Below are positions 7,412-14,570 of a stretch of DNA of 64,000 bases, piece after piece. This DNA comes from CAXQUZ01 sp942491145. GTDB taxonomy: Bacteria > Myxococcota_A > UBA796 > UBA2385. Each line of letters starts with the position of its first letter. Positions within the stretch are counted from its first letter, which is position 1. Location: contig CALOBC010000015.1 of assembly GCA_942491145.1 (NCBI GenBank), positions 154,848-218,847 of the forward strand. The letters run 5' to 3'. Position numbers and translations under genes: made by a program. A model generated the notes under the pieces. It saw only the letters and a program-made list of their open reading frames with translations. It was not told where the DNA came from and made no database searches.

Positions 7412-8578
7412 ATGACCGTGCACCTCGCCGACACGTCCACGTCCCAAGTCAGCCGCAATGCCGCAGTCTTCAGCCTGCTGCAGGCGACCAAGCGCGGGAT
7501 TCTCCGCTCGCCGCCGCCGGGTGTCACCAAGCGCGAGGTGTCCGACTGGTGGCAGAGTCACGTTGCATCCATCGCCCAGGAGCTCCACGAGACGCTGACG
7601 CCCCGGTCCCCCCTCCGCGACACGTTCGGCCCCCTCGCGGCACCACAGCCGGGCCAGCGCGGCGTGCGGGAGGTGAAGTCGGACTGGATTGCAGCGATGG
7701 AGTGGGCCCAGGTGCTGCTCGCCAGCGCGGAGTACCTCTGGCACGAGCCCGAGACCCACTCGTCATGGGTCCGGTGGCAGTCGGCGAACCTCGAAGCGGA
7801 CGAAGCCGAGCCCCTCGGTGACTTGTTGGGTGTGCCGGCTCGCCTTCCCTTTGGCCACCTGAGCGACGACGACCGCGACGACATCGCGGGGCTGGCGCTA
7901 CGGCTCTACGCCCACACGGCGGGCCTCTGGGGGCACGAAGGGCAGGACTGGACCGTCGGCCAGGGCGACGCGGCCACACGGGTCCAGTCGGACGACGACG
8001 GCAGCCTGGCTCGATGGGCAGCCGAGGCGGTGCTCGCCGATGGATTCAGCGGTGCGCGCAAGCCTGGGCTCACGGCGGTGTCCCCACGGGAGGCCGCCGA
8101 GTTCATCGAGCAGCACCACAGCCACCTTCCCCGGGCCAATCTCCGCGGCCTGCTCTACGCCCTCGGTGTGCGGCGGGGTGCGCGCTTGGTTTGTGTGGGG
8201 ACGGTCGGGACGCCCACCGGACGCTGGGCGGAGCCGTCGGCCGTGGTGGAGCTCACCCGCGTGGCCTGCGATGGGTCGGTGCGCGGTGCGTCGTCGGCGC
8301 TCGTGTCCCGGGTCATCGACGCCTTGCCCCTCGTGGCCCCCCGAGGTGAGGCATCGGCCCTGCCATTGCTCGTGACCTACTCCCTGTCGACCGAGCAAGC
8401 GACGGTCTACAAGGCGCTGCGGGAAAAGGGGCTGCGTCCGACGGTTCGGGTGGCGGGGCGAGCGCCGGCGGGGGCCCGGGGTGCGAGCGATGAGTCGCTG
8501 GCCGGGGTGGACAAGGTGCGATGGGAGGCCGGGCCAGGTGCAGGGCCGGCTGACTGGTCGCTGGTGTCGGCCGCGTAG
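7412..8578 (+). CDS. XF1762/Mom-like GNAT-fold protein with unknown N-terminal domain
   Basis: A 388-residue protein. The first 210 residues are unrecognised. From about residue 225, SPREAAEFIEQHHSHLPRA, then a LYALGVRRGARLVCVGTVG segment, a TGRW turn, VVELTRVACDGSVRGASS, LVSRVIDALPL and LLVTYSLSTEQATVYKALRE follow the pattern of XF1762-type phage proteins. Those are GNAT-fold relatives often compared with phage Mu Mom, which modifies adenine bases in DNA. Placed right after an adenine methyltransferase, it may add a further base modification. That role is inferred; the family match is by motif only, and the N-terminal domain could be a partner or regulator. Confidence 0.65.
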   Translation: MTVHLADTSTSQVSRNAAVFSLLQATKRGILRSPPPGVTKREVSDWWQSHVASIAQELHETLTPRSPLRDTFGPLAAPQPGQRGVREVKSDWIAAMEWAQVLLASAEYLWHEPETHSSWVRWQSANLEADEAEPLGDLLGVPARLPFGHLSDDDRDDIAGLALRLYAHTAGLWGHEGQDWTVGQGDAATRVQSDDDGSLARWAAEAVLADGFSGARKPGLTAVSPREAAEFIEQHHSHLPRANLRGLLYALGVRRGARLVCVGTVGTPTGRWAEPSAVVELTRVACDGSVRGASSALVSRVIDALPLVAPRGEASALPLLVTYSLSTEQATVYKALREKGLRPTVRVAGRAPAGARGASDESLAGVDKVRWEAGPGAGPADWSLVSAA

Positions 8579-8609
8579 TGTGCGGCGGGCCAACACAAGA
8601 AAGATGGGA

Positions 8610-8684
8610 ATGGTGGCCACCCTTCGACCTGGGCAGTCCGGACCGGCGGTGACCTCCTACTTCGCACGACAGAACAACCCATGA
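8610..8684 (+). pseudogene. Remnant of a second adenine-methyltransferase C-terminus
   Basis: These 75 bp match the last 75 bp of the methyltransferase gene (6818-6892), with roughly four of five bases identical. They encode MVATLRPGQSGPAVTSYF and a stop, against MVAILRPGQSGPAVTTYF in the intact gene. No methyltransferase body precedes them. The fragment marks an old tandem copy or an exchange that replaced most of a second gene. Confidence 0.7.
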
Positions 8685-8700
8685 AGACCGAGGCGAACAG

Positions 8701-9273
8701 ATGCGCGCTCAACACTGCTACCAGGAGATTGCGGACTGGTCCGACACCCGATGGCGAGACTCCGATGCCGGCCGAAAGAGGGTGGCGCTCGCCGTCGCCC
8801 TCGACCAGCTCTGCCGCGTGATCGGGCCAAGCGACGCGGCGGTCGAGCGCGCGACCGGGGTTCCTGCAAAGACTGTCAGCCGATCGAGGCGCGGCATCAC
8901 CAACCCGAGCTGGGCAACCGTACACGCCCTCGCGGCCGGCCTGAAGCGGCACTCGTTCCACAACAATCGCTTGGCCGAAGTGGTCGACTACCTTGCTGAT
9001 CTCGCGAACCCGGACACATGCCCGTCTCACGTCGAAGCCTCAGAGATCGTCATCCTCATGGCCGCGGAAGCCCAGAGTTGGCTGCTGGCCAACCAGCGCC
9101 ACCAGTCGGACCTTCTCGACGCCCGTCGGGAGAGGGGACAGCGCTTGGAAAGGGCACTGCGCTGCGCCACTATCTCACCGCCTCCGGGTTCTGGGAGAGG
9201 AGGTCGGGCGGCGTCCCACGCGCCGGCCGCCAAGGTGGCCGGTGAGCAAGGCCCCAGTCTGGGTGCGCCATGA
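8701..9273 (+). CDS. HTH-domain protein (190 aa)
   Basis: Residues 40-80 contain SDAAVERATGVPAKTVSR followed by GITNPSWATVHALAAGLK, which has the spacing of an XRE-type helix-turn-helix. The middle is helical (VVDYLADL, IVILMAAEAQSWLLANQ) and the C-terminus is Gly/Arg/Ala-rich and probably disordered. It is likely a DNA-binding regulator of the left cluster. The start lies just after the methyltransferase-tail remnant. It overlaps the next gene by four bases. Targets are unknown. Confidence 0.65.
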   Translation: MRAQHCYQEIADWSDTRWRDSDAGRKRVALAVALDQLCRVIGPSDAAVERATGVPAKTVSRSRRGITNPSWATVHALAAGLKRHSFHNNRLAEVVDYLADLANPDTCPSHVEASEIVILMAAEAQSWLLANQRHQSDLLDARRERGQRLERALRCATISPPPGSGRGGRAASHAPAAKVAGEQGPSLGAP

Positions 9274-9536
9274 AAGTGCGCGATCTCCGCGAGCCGCCGA
9301 TGGTGGCCATCACCGACGATGAGCGCACGGTCGTCCACTACAGCTTTCATCCAGTTGTCCCCGGGGGGTGTGGGTGTGGCCACGACACCATGCTTCCCAC
9401 CGTCCGCGAAGAGCAGGATTCGTGGGACCCCAGTTGGTACGACCTTCCCGTCTGTCATGTCTGCCGCCAGGCGACCCGCGAGCTGCTCCGCAGCTTCTTT
9501 CCTCGCGCTGAGCTGCCTCCCTGGACCAAGCCATGA
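9270..9536 (+). CDS. Small zinc-ribbon-like protein (88 aa)
   Basis: It has GGCGCGHD in the middle and CHVCRQATRELLRSFF near the end, a possible four-cysteine/histidine metal site separated by about 30 residues. Start and stop both overlap neighbours by four bases (ATGA at 9270 and 9533), so it is read as part of the polycistron. No family is recognised. Confidence 0.6.
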   Translation: MKVRDLREPPMVAITDDERTVVHYSFHPVVPGGCGCGHDTMLPTVREEQDSWDPSWYDLPVCHVCRQATRELLRSFFPRAELPPWTKP

Positions 9537-10129
9537 AGCGCGTAGCCCTCTACGCCCGGGTCTCGACCGCGAACCACGGCCAAGACGTGGGGCTCCAGCT
9601 CGACGAGCTCCGCCAAGTCGCCGCCCAGCGGGACTGGGATGTCGTGGCTGAGCATGTCGACCACGGGTTGTCCGGTGGTGACCGCGACCGGCCCGCCCTC
9701 GCGGCCATGCTCGACCAGGCCCGCCGGGGGAGAATCGACCTGGTGGCCGTTTGGAAGCTGGACCGCCTCGCCAGGGATGTCCGGCACCTTCTGGACGTCG
9801 CGGGCGAGCTCGAAGCGTGTAGCGTGGGTCTCTGCTCGGTGCGAGACGCCCACGTCGACACGAGCACGGCCCAGGGCCGATTCACTCTCCAGATTCTCGG
9901 GAGCGTAGCGGAGTTGGAGCGGGCGATGGTCAGGGAGCGGGTCGTGGCCGGCCTGGACCGCGCCCGCCGTCAGGGGAAGGTGCTCGGACGGCCACGCCGC
10001 CGCCTGGACATGCGCCCGGTGCAGTCGATGCTCCGGCAGCGCCACAGCATCCGGGAGACTGCGCAGGCGCTCGGAGTGTCGGAGCGCACCGTTCGGCGAC
10101 GGCTGGCCGAGGCTTCCGATGCCGACTGA
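9533..10129 (+). CDS. Serine recombinase (resolvase/invertase family)
   Basis: A 198-residue small serine recombinase. The N-terminus MKRVALYARVST contains the catalytic Ser11 and nearby Arg9. DLVAVWKLDRLARDVRHLLD carries the conserved arginines, and RFTLQILGSVAELERAMVRER is the dimer/E-helix region. A C-terminal helix-turn-helix (SIRETAQALGVSERTVRRRL) recognises DNA. It is the usual size of resolvases and invertases, not of large serine integrases. Integration is therefore more likely done by the tyrosine recombinase at 60168, while this enzyme may resolve dimers or invert a segment. Confidence 0.92.
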   Translation: MKRVALYARVSTANHGQDVGLQLDELRQVAAQRDWDVVAEHVDHGLSGGDRDRPALAAMLDQARRGRIDLVAVWKLDRLARDVRHLLDVAGELEACSVGLCSVRDAHVDTSTAQGRFTLQILGSVAELERAMVRERVVAGLDRARRQGKVLGRPRRRLDMRPVQSMLRQRHSIRETAQALGVSERTVRRRLAEASDAD

Positions 10130-10601
10130 CTACCACGTCGTCACCATCGCATTGGACACCACGAGAGCCGCCCTGGAGCGGCTTGGGCGCACCGTCGTCC
10201 TGCATGGCGTCATCGTGCATGGCGCATTCCGCACTGGGGACCGGCCCCTCGGCCGCCGCGTCTCCGTGGACTTGGTGGCGCGGATTCCGGTGGCGCAGTT
10301 GGACGCGGTACAGGGAGAGCTCGGCCGATATTCCCGTCGGTGGCAAGACCGTGGACTCCAACAGCGTCCGCCGCCGCCGGTGCCCTGGGCCTCCGAAGCA
10401 ATGCCCGCGAGCCCACCGACCTGGCGGGATGCCGCTCGCGCTGCCTACGGTGCGGTGTGTGCCGCGCTGGGATGGCACCCCGAGACATGGTCGCCCGGCT
10501 TGGTGGTCGACGAGTGCGGCCGGGCCCAGGCACGGCTTGTCGAGGTCCTCGAAGAGCACCACCGGCTGCGCCGCCGACTCGGAGCAATAGACGAGCGATG
10601 A
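10119..10601 (+). CDS. Hypothetical protein (160 aa)
   Basis: It overlaps the recombinase gene by 11 bases. A possible beta-rich N-terminal half (VVLHGVIVHGAF, VSVDLVARIPVAQLDAV) is followed by a helical C-terminal half ending LVEVLEEHHRLRRRLGAIDER, a short coiled-coil-like segment. No family is recognised. A second, 5'-truncated copy lies at 21551-21952 because the region 10200-10788 is duplicated there. Confidence 0.6.
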   Translation: MPTDYHVVTIALDTTRAALERLGRTVVLHGVIVHGAFRTGDRPLGRRVSVDLVARIPVAQLDAVQGELGRYSRRWQDRGLQQRPPPPVPWASEAMPASPPTWRDAARAAYGAVCAALGWHPETWSPGLVVDECGRAQARLVEVLEEHHRLRRRLGAIDER

Positions 10602-10788
10602 CCCCGCAACCACCCGCTGACGTTGCCGAGTGGGTGTGGTTGCTCGCCGGCCGCGGTGGTGCGAGCTTGGCCCTCGCCGAGCTGCTGACAGCCACGCCCA
10701 CCGGCGGACCCGTGTACGAGTGCCACCGGTGCCAGCACTACCCGATTGCCGTTGGGCTGAGGCGCTGCCCCCGGTGTGGGCTGACCTT
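10200..10788 (+). repeat. 589-bp direct repeat, copy 1
   Basis: Nearly identical to 21551-22139 (offset 11,351 bp, few substitutions). It covers most of the 160-aa gene and the start of the zinc-ribbon gene. The two copies bracket the insertion that carries the IS elements, the duplicated structural block and the surface-lipoprotein gene. Confidence 0.9.
10598..10781 (+). pseudogene. Zinc-ribbon protein gene, truncated by the IS element
   Basis: The first 61 codons match the intact copy at 21949 (MTPQ-PADV-EWVWLLAGRGG, then YECHRCQ and RRCPRCG). The frame then runs into the left end of the IS3-family element at 10782, so the protein loses its C-terminus. Confidence 0.85.
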
Positions 10789-11131
10789 GCCCCGATTTGA
10801 CGGACCAATTTGTTGGGCGAATTCGAGGGCTTCGCGTGGCCCGCTGAACACATTGATGTTGACGATGTTCTCGAAGATGTATGCTGCACCGTCTGCGACA
10901 GCCAAGTGCGACCGTGGATGGCCCCGGTCCGGCAGGGGGTCGCGCCTCTGCCGGACCCTTTCCGTCATTGACGAGCCGTCGCTCCGCCTTCGCGCTCCCA
11001 TGGATGGCCCCTCCCTTCCTGTGGACCCATCGCTTCGAGAACGGCCTCTTCTTCGGTGTTCTGGCTGCTGCCGCGGTCTTGACTCCGGAGGTTGGTTTGG
11101 CGGGGCCCCCGCCCCCACCGCGCTGACGGGC

Positions 11132-11974
11132 TCATGCGGCCTCCTGCCCGGACTGCGCCAATGCAAAAGCCAGCTCGAAGTCCACAGGGCTGCGTTGGCC
11201 ATTGTTGGAGTGTCGACGGACTCGGTTGTAGAAGGCGTGAATATAGTCAGCAACGGCCTTCTTGGCCTCTTCCAGGTCCGCCCAGCCCGAGGATTGGCGA
11301 ACCAGTTCCTGCTCCAGTGTCCCGAAGAAGGACTCCGCGACCGCGTTGTCCCAACAGTTGCCCTTTCTGCTCATGGATGGCCGAGCCTGAAGTGCGGTGA
11401 GTGCGGCCTGGTAGGCGTAGCTGGTGTACTGCGTTCCTCGGTCCGAGTGGTGCAGGAGCCCGGGCGGGGGCTGGCGCAAGGCCACAGCCTGGTGGAGAGC
11501 GTCGAGGCAGAGGCGGGTTTCCATGTGGTCGGCGATGGCCCAACCCACCACCCGCCTGCTGTGAAGGTCGATGAGCACGTACAAATAGACCCAGCCAGCG
11601 TCTGTAGCCAAGTACGTGATGTCCGCGACCCAGGCTTGGTTGGGTTGCTCAACCGAAAACTCCCGGTTGAGCGCGTTGCTGGCAAACTTGTCTTCCGTAC
11701 CCACAACAGTGGTCGTCACGCGCTTCTTGCGCTTTGGGATCCCCGACAATCCCAGGGCTTGCATGCGCGCCGCGACTCGATTGACCCCGATGGTCCAGCC
11801 CTCGTCCACCAGCTCGGCGTGAACCCGCGGGCTGCCATACGTTCCTCGTGAACGCCGATGAATGGCCCTGATGTGCACATCCAGCCGGGCGCTCGTCGAG
11901 CTCGGTGTGTCGACGGCCAACCAGTCATAGTAGGCCGACCGGGAGACCTCCAGCGCGACGCACAACCGACGCAC
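11132..11974 (-). CDS. IS3-family transposase, OrfB (DDE integrase domain)
   Basis: A 280-residue catalytic subunit of an IS3-family transposase. The DDE triad is visible: the first Asp in WVADITYLATDAGWVYL, the second in LLHHSDRGTQYTS, and the Glu in NAVAESFFGTLEQELV. The N-terminal part (RRLCVALEVSRSAYYDWLAV) is the HTH_21-type region. The frame is open upstream of the ATG into OrfA and is -1 relative to it, so the active product is probably an OrfAB fusion made by frameshifting. It appears intact. Confidence 0.93.
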   Translation of the reverse strand: MRRLCVALEVSRSAYYDWLAVDTPSSTSARLDVHIRAIHRRSRGTYGSPRVHAELVDEGWTIGVNRVAARMQALGLSGIPKRKKRVTTTVVGTEDKFASNALNREFSVEQPNQAWVADITYLATDAGWVYLYVLIDLHSRRVVGWAIADHMETRLCLDALHQAVALRQPPPGLLHHSDRGTQYTSYAYQAALTALQARPSMSRKGNCWDNAVAESFFGTLEQELVRQSSGWADLEEAKKAVADYIHAFYNRVRRHSNNGQRSPVDFELAFALAQSGQEAA

Positions 11975-12018
11975 AGGCCATCGCGCCTTCTCCGCGGCAA
12001 TGAACTCGTAGACGTGGT

Positions 12019-12324
12019 CTACAGGCTCTCGCTCGCGAAGAAGGCGGCGGCTTTTTTTAAGATGTCACGCTCCATCCGCAGGGTGCGAACCTCCTTGCGG
12101 AGGCGCTTCAGCTCGTCCCGCTCGGCGTCTCCAATCGCGCCGGGCAGCGAGCGTTCCCGCGCGACGCGCACCCAGCTCGAGAGCAACTTTGCGGAGATGC
12201 CAAGGTCGCGTGCGGCTTGAGCCTGGGTGAGGCCGCCGTCGGTGACGAGCCGAACGGCCTCGGCTCTGAACTCCGAGGTGTAGCGCCGCCGGCGACGGGA
12301 AGTGGACCCAGATTTTGCTGGCAT
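12019..12324 (-). CDS. IS3-family transposase, OrfA
   Basis: A 101-residue DNA-binding subunit. The N-terminal helix-turn-helix (RYTSEFRAEAVRLV, then GLTQAQAARDLGIS) is followed by a leucine-zipper-like helix (DELKRLRKEVRTLRMERDILKK). Near its end a run of seven A in the message allows -1 frameshifting into OrfB. The ATG at 12324 was chosen because an upstream in-frame codon would lie in the terminal repeat. Confidence 0.9.
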   Translation of the reverse strand: MPAKSGSTSRRRRRYTSEFRAEAVRLVTDGGLTQAQAARDLGISAKLLSSWVRVARERSLPGAIGDAERDELKRLRKEVRTLRMERDILKKAAAFFASESL

Positions 12325-12377
12325 GATGGACTCCTGCTGTCTCCTAGCATTTGGTCCGGTGGTTCGGGGGAGGGTCA

Positions 12378-12656
12378 CGCAGCGAGGCGGTCAACCTGGC
12401 CGTCGGCGGAGCCCGGCACAGCCGCCACAAGCGCGGCATGGCGGCCGACTTCAAGGTCCGCGGCGTCTCCGCTCGCGAGCTCGTGCGCCGCATCGTCGCC
12501 CTCGGGCTCAGCTTCGACAAGCTCATCGCCTACGACACTGCCGTCGGCGGCCATGTGCACGTCTCCTGGGTCTCGGAGTCCAGCAACCGCGGCCTCATCT
12601 ACTGGTGCCGCCGCAACGCATCCGGCCGCAAGGTCTACCTGCGGTGGACCCCGTGA
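12378..12656 (+). pseudogene. Peptidase M15-like lysin, 5'-truncated by the IS
   Basis: Starting at the IS right end, the frame encodes RSEAVNLAVGGARHSRHKRG, then MAADFKVRG and GGHVHVSW. This matches residues 67 onward of the intact M15 protein at 38167-38643. The zinc-ligand His, Asp and His positions are kept, but the first 66 residues and the start codon are missing. It is the first gene of a partial second copy of the lysis/structural block. Confidence 0.85.
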
Positions 12657-13009
12657 CTGCCCCGTGGCGCCGCACCCTGGCGCTCCGCCGGGACGGCGCC
12701 GCCTGGGGGGCGAGCCTCCCCGTCGAGCGCCCGCCCGGGCTCACCACCGTGGGCGCCGGGGCGTGGGTCGAGAACCCCGAATCCGACACCGCTGTCGTGC
12801 TCGAGGGGACCGCTCTGCACCCCGACGCCCCCGCCGCCGGCTGGGCCCTGATCTGGTCCGCCACCGTGGGCGACGAGACCCCCGCCGCCACCAGCGGCCC
12901 CCTCTTCCTCGGAGCCGTGCGCTGGGTTCGCTGGCGCCTCTCCACCCCCTCCGCGCCGAGCGACGACTCGGTGCTGCACCTCGCCGTCGACGGCGACACT
13001 CCGGAGTGA
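12653..13009 (+). CDS. Hypothetical beta-rich protein (118 aa), paralogue of 37811-38167
   Basis: It starts at a GTG overlapping the M15 stop (GTGA). The sequence resembles its counterpart in the main operon: a VGAGAWV segment, VVLEGTALHPDAP, PLFLGAVRWVRW, and an almost identical ending LHLAVDGDTPE. It is probably a small virion or decoration protein given its fixed place between the M15 enzyme and the DVATKGW protein, but no family is recognised. Confidence 0.7.
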   Translation: MTAPWRRTLALRRDGAAWGASLPVERPPGLTTVGAGAWVENPESDTAVVLEGTALHPDAPAAGWALIWSATVGDETPAATSGPLFLGAVRWVRWRLSTPSAPSDDSVLHLAVDGDTPE

Positions 13010-13012
13010 CTC

Positions 13013-13579
13013 ATGGGCATCGTCGAGTACATCCAGCAGACCACCGCCGCCTTCTTCAAGATCGGCATCGGTGGCGTCACCATCAACAACAACAGCGGCG
13101 TGGCGGAGATCAAGAACGCCGCCAACGACGGCCTGGCCAAGCTGCGGGCCGCCGATCCCACGGGCGACACCGACGTGGCCACCAAGGGCTGGGCCGAGTC
13201 CAACCTCAACGTGGCCGACGCCGTGCGGGAGATGGTGCTCGAGGTCGACGACACGGACATGCCCGACACAGGCACGGCCACCATCGACACGTCCAACCTG
13301 CCCAGCGGTGCGGTGATCCAGTCCATCGACATCAAGGTGGGCACCGGCTTCGACGGCGGCGCCACCCTCATCGTGGGCTCGGGCTCGGACGACGACGAGT
13401 TCATCGCTGCCGGCCAGGTCGACCTGACCTACACGGCCAACGTGCAGAGCTTCAACCTGCGCGGCGCGCCCTTCGCCTCCGCGGCCCCGGTGAAGTTCAA
13501 GTTCACCACCTCGGGCACGCCCAGCGCCGGCTCGCTGTCGGCCTACATCACCTACTCGGTGCCGACCGCCTCCGCCTGA
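13013..13579 (+). CDS. Putative virion/fibre protein (188 aa), paralogue of 37247-37807
   Basis: The N-terminus YIQQTTAAFFKIGIGGVTIN is followed by SGVAEIKNAANDGLAKLRAA and GDTDVATKGW. The DVATKGW element resembles the DAATKGYVD-like hinge common in phage tail and fibre proteins. The remainder is predicted beta-sandwich (TIDTSNLPSGAVIQSIDIKV, ending TYSVPTASA). The counterpart in the main operon shares the layout throughout. The structural role is inferred from this motif and from context. Confidence 0.7.
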   Translation: MGIVEYIQQTTAAFFKIGIGGVTINNNSGVAEIKNAANDGLAKLRAADPTGDTDVATKGWAESNLNVADAVREMVLEVDDTDMPDTGTATIDTSNLPSGAVIQSIDIKVGTGFDGGATLIVGSGSDDDEFIAAGQVDLTYTANVQSFNLRGAPFASAAPVKFKFTTSGTPSAGSLSAYITYSVPTASA

Positions 13580-13708
13580 GCCTGACCGCCCCTGAGCCTG
13601 GGCCGTCGGTCGCCGCCGCGTGCTGGCGGTGCCTCGGGTTTCTTCCCCGCTGGCCGCGCTCGTGGCGGCCAGCGGCACCAACTCCTCGCCAGAACCGCTG
13701 GAGGCCCC

Positions 13709-14077
13709 ATGGCCGCCTCGCCCTCCCCCAACTCGACCACCTCCGAGCTCTCCCGCGCCATGCGCGCAGCCGCGCCCACAACGGGAGCCAAGGCCCGCCG
13801 CAAGCGTCGCCTCCAGGCCTGGTTCCAGGGCTTCCCCTGGTCCGAGCTCTTCGGATTCCTGTCCCAGGCCGCCGAGGACGGCATGTCCAAGGACGAGGCC
13901 ATCGGCGCCGCCTCCATCATCCTCGACGGGGCCGTGGACTTCGAGCAGCGCATCGACGGGCCTCTCGGCGCTTGGCTTGAGCGCCAGGACCGCAAGCTGG
14001 CCGAGAAGGGGCTGCACCTCGCCTGGGGCCTCGTCGAGCGGCGCCGCGCGGACCACGCCACCGGCGGTGCGTCGTGA
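13709..14077 (+). CDS. Hypothetical helical protein (122 aa), paralogue of 36774-37145
   Basis: A basic N-terminus is followed by a well conserved core, LPWPELFSFLDQAADDG in the paralogue and FPWSELFGFLSQAAEDG here. Both then continue EAI-AASI-LDGAVDFE-RI-GPLGA and LAWGL-ERRR. Gene order and size suggest a lysis-associated or minor structural protein. It overlaps the next gene by four bases (ATGA). Confidence 0.7.
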   Translation: MAASPSPNSTTSELSRAMRAAAPTTGAKARRKRRLQAWFQGFPWSELFGFLSQAAEDGMSKDEAIGAASIILDGAVDFEQRIDGPLGAWLERQDRKLAEKGLHLAWGLVERRRADHATGGAS

Positions 14078-14382
14078 AGGGGCTCCTCGACCCGCAGGTC
14101 TGGAGCGCCAGCACGGGCAGCCTGCTGGGCCCGGCCTTCTTCGGCCTCATCGGTCTGGCCTTCGCCCAGGACGCGCCAGGGAGCTGGGTTGTCGACACGG
14201 GAGCCTTCAAGCTGCCCATCGGGGATCTGACCTTGCCGATGGCGATGGTGATCTTCGGGAGGATGATCGAGCGAGCGGCGAAGGCGGTGGTGGGGTGGCG
14301 GCCGGGGTTTGACCTGCATGTGCTGCATCGGCATGTGCAGGTGGCGGAGGGGGAGAGCGAGGGGGCCGGCGGCGAGGGCTGA
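14074..14382 (+). CDS. Small membrane protein (102 aa), paralogue of 36475-36774; possible holin
   Basis: Two hydrophobic segments are visible (LLGPAFFGLIGLAFAQ near residue 20 and LTLPMAMVIFGRMIERAAKAVV near residue 52), with a charged, Gly/Glu-rich tail. Size, two membrane spans and position two genes after a cell-wall peptidase fit a holin, but no holin family signature is certain. Its paralogue lies in the same order in the main operon. Confidence 0.6.
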   Translation: MKGLLDPQVWSASTGSLLGPAFFGLIGLAFAQDAPGSWVVDTGAFKLPIGDLTLPMAMVIFGRMIERAAKAVVGWRPGFDLHVLHRHVQVAEGESEGAGGEG

Positions 14383-14570
14383 GAGCCTGCCTCGCGCCCA
14401 GCGCAGCCTGGGCTCATCGTCATGGCCCGACGGTCTTCCCCCGATGCGACCCTGCGGCGCCACCACCCGGGTGACGATACTGCCTCGCTCCTACGCGGGA
14501 CTACCGGGTAGACCGCCAGATCCAGTAGGCTCGTCTTCGACTTGCGTTGCTCCCGCTCTTGGAGACGAAG

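Larger units (their letters stand above)
10782..12377 (-). mobile_element. IS3-family insertion sequence, complete copy
   Basis: Imperfect terminal inverted repeats of about 26 bp are visible. The left end begins TGACCTTGCCCCGA and the right end, read inward, TGACCCTCCCCCGA; both continue to CGGACCAA. Two overlapping transposase frames run on the minus strand, with a T7 tract on the plus strand (12052-12058) that can serve as a -1 slippage site. About 350 bp at the left end is non-coding. There is no target duplication, since the two flanks belong to different genes, so this copy has taken part in recombination. Confidence 0.85.

Noticed and set aside
9533..10129. Serine recombinase as the integrase of the element
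   Set aside because: At 198 aa it is a small resolvase/invertase type, far from either attachment repeat, while the tyrosine recombinase adjoins the right repeat.
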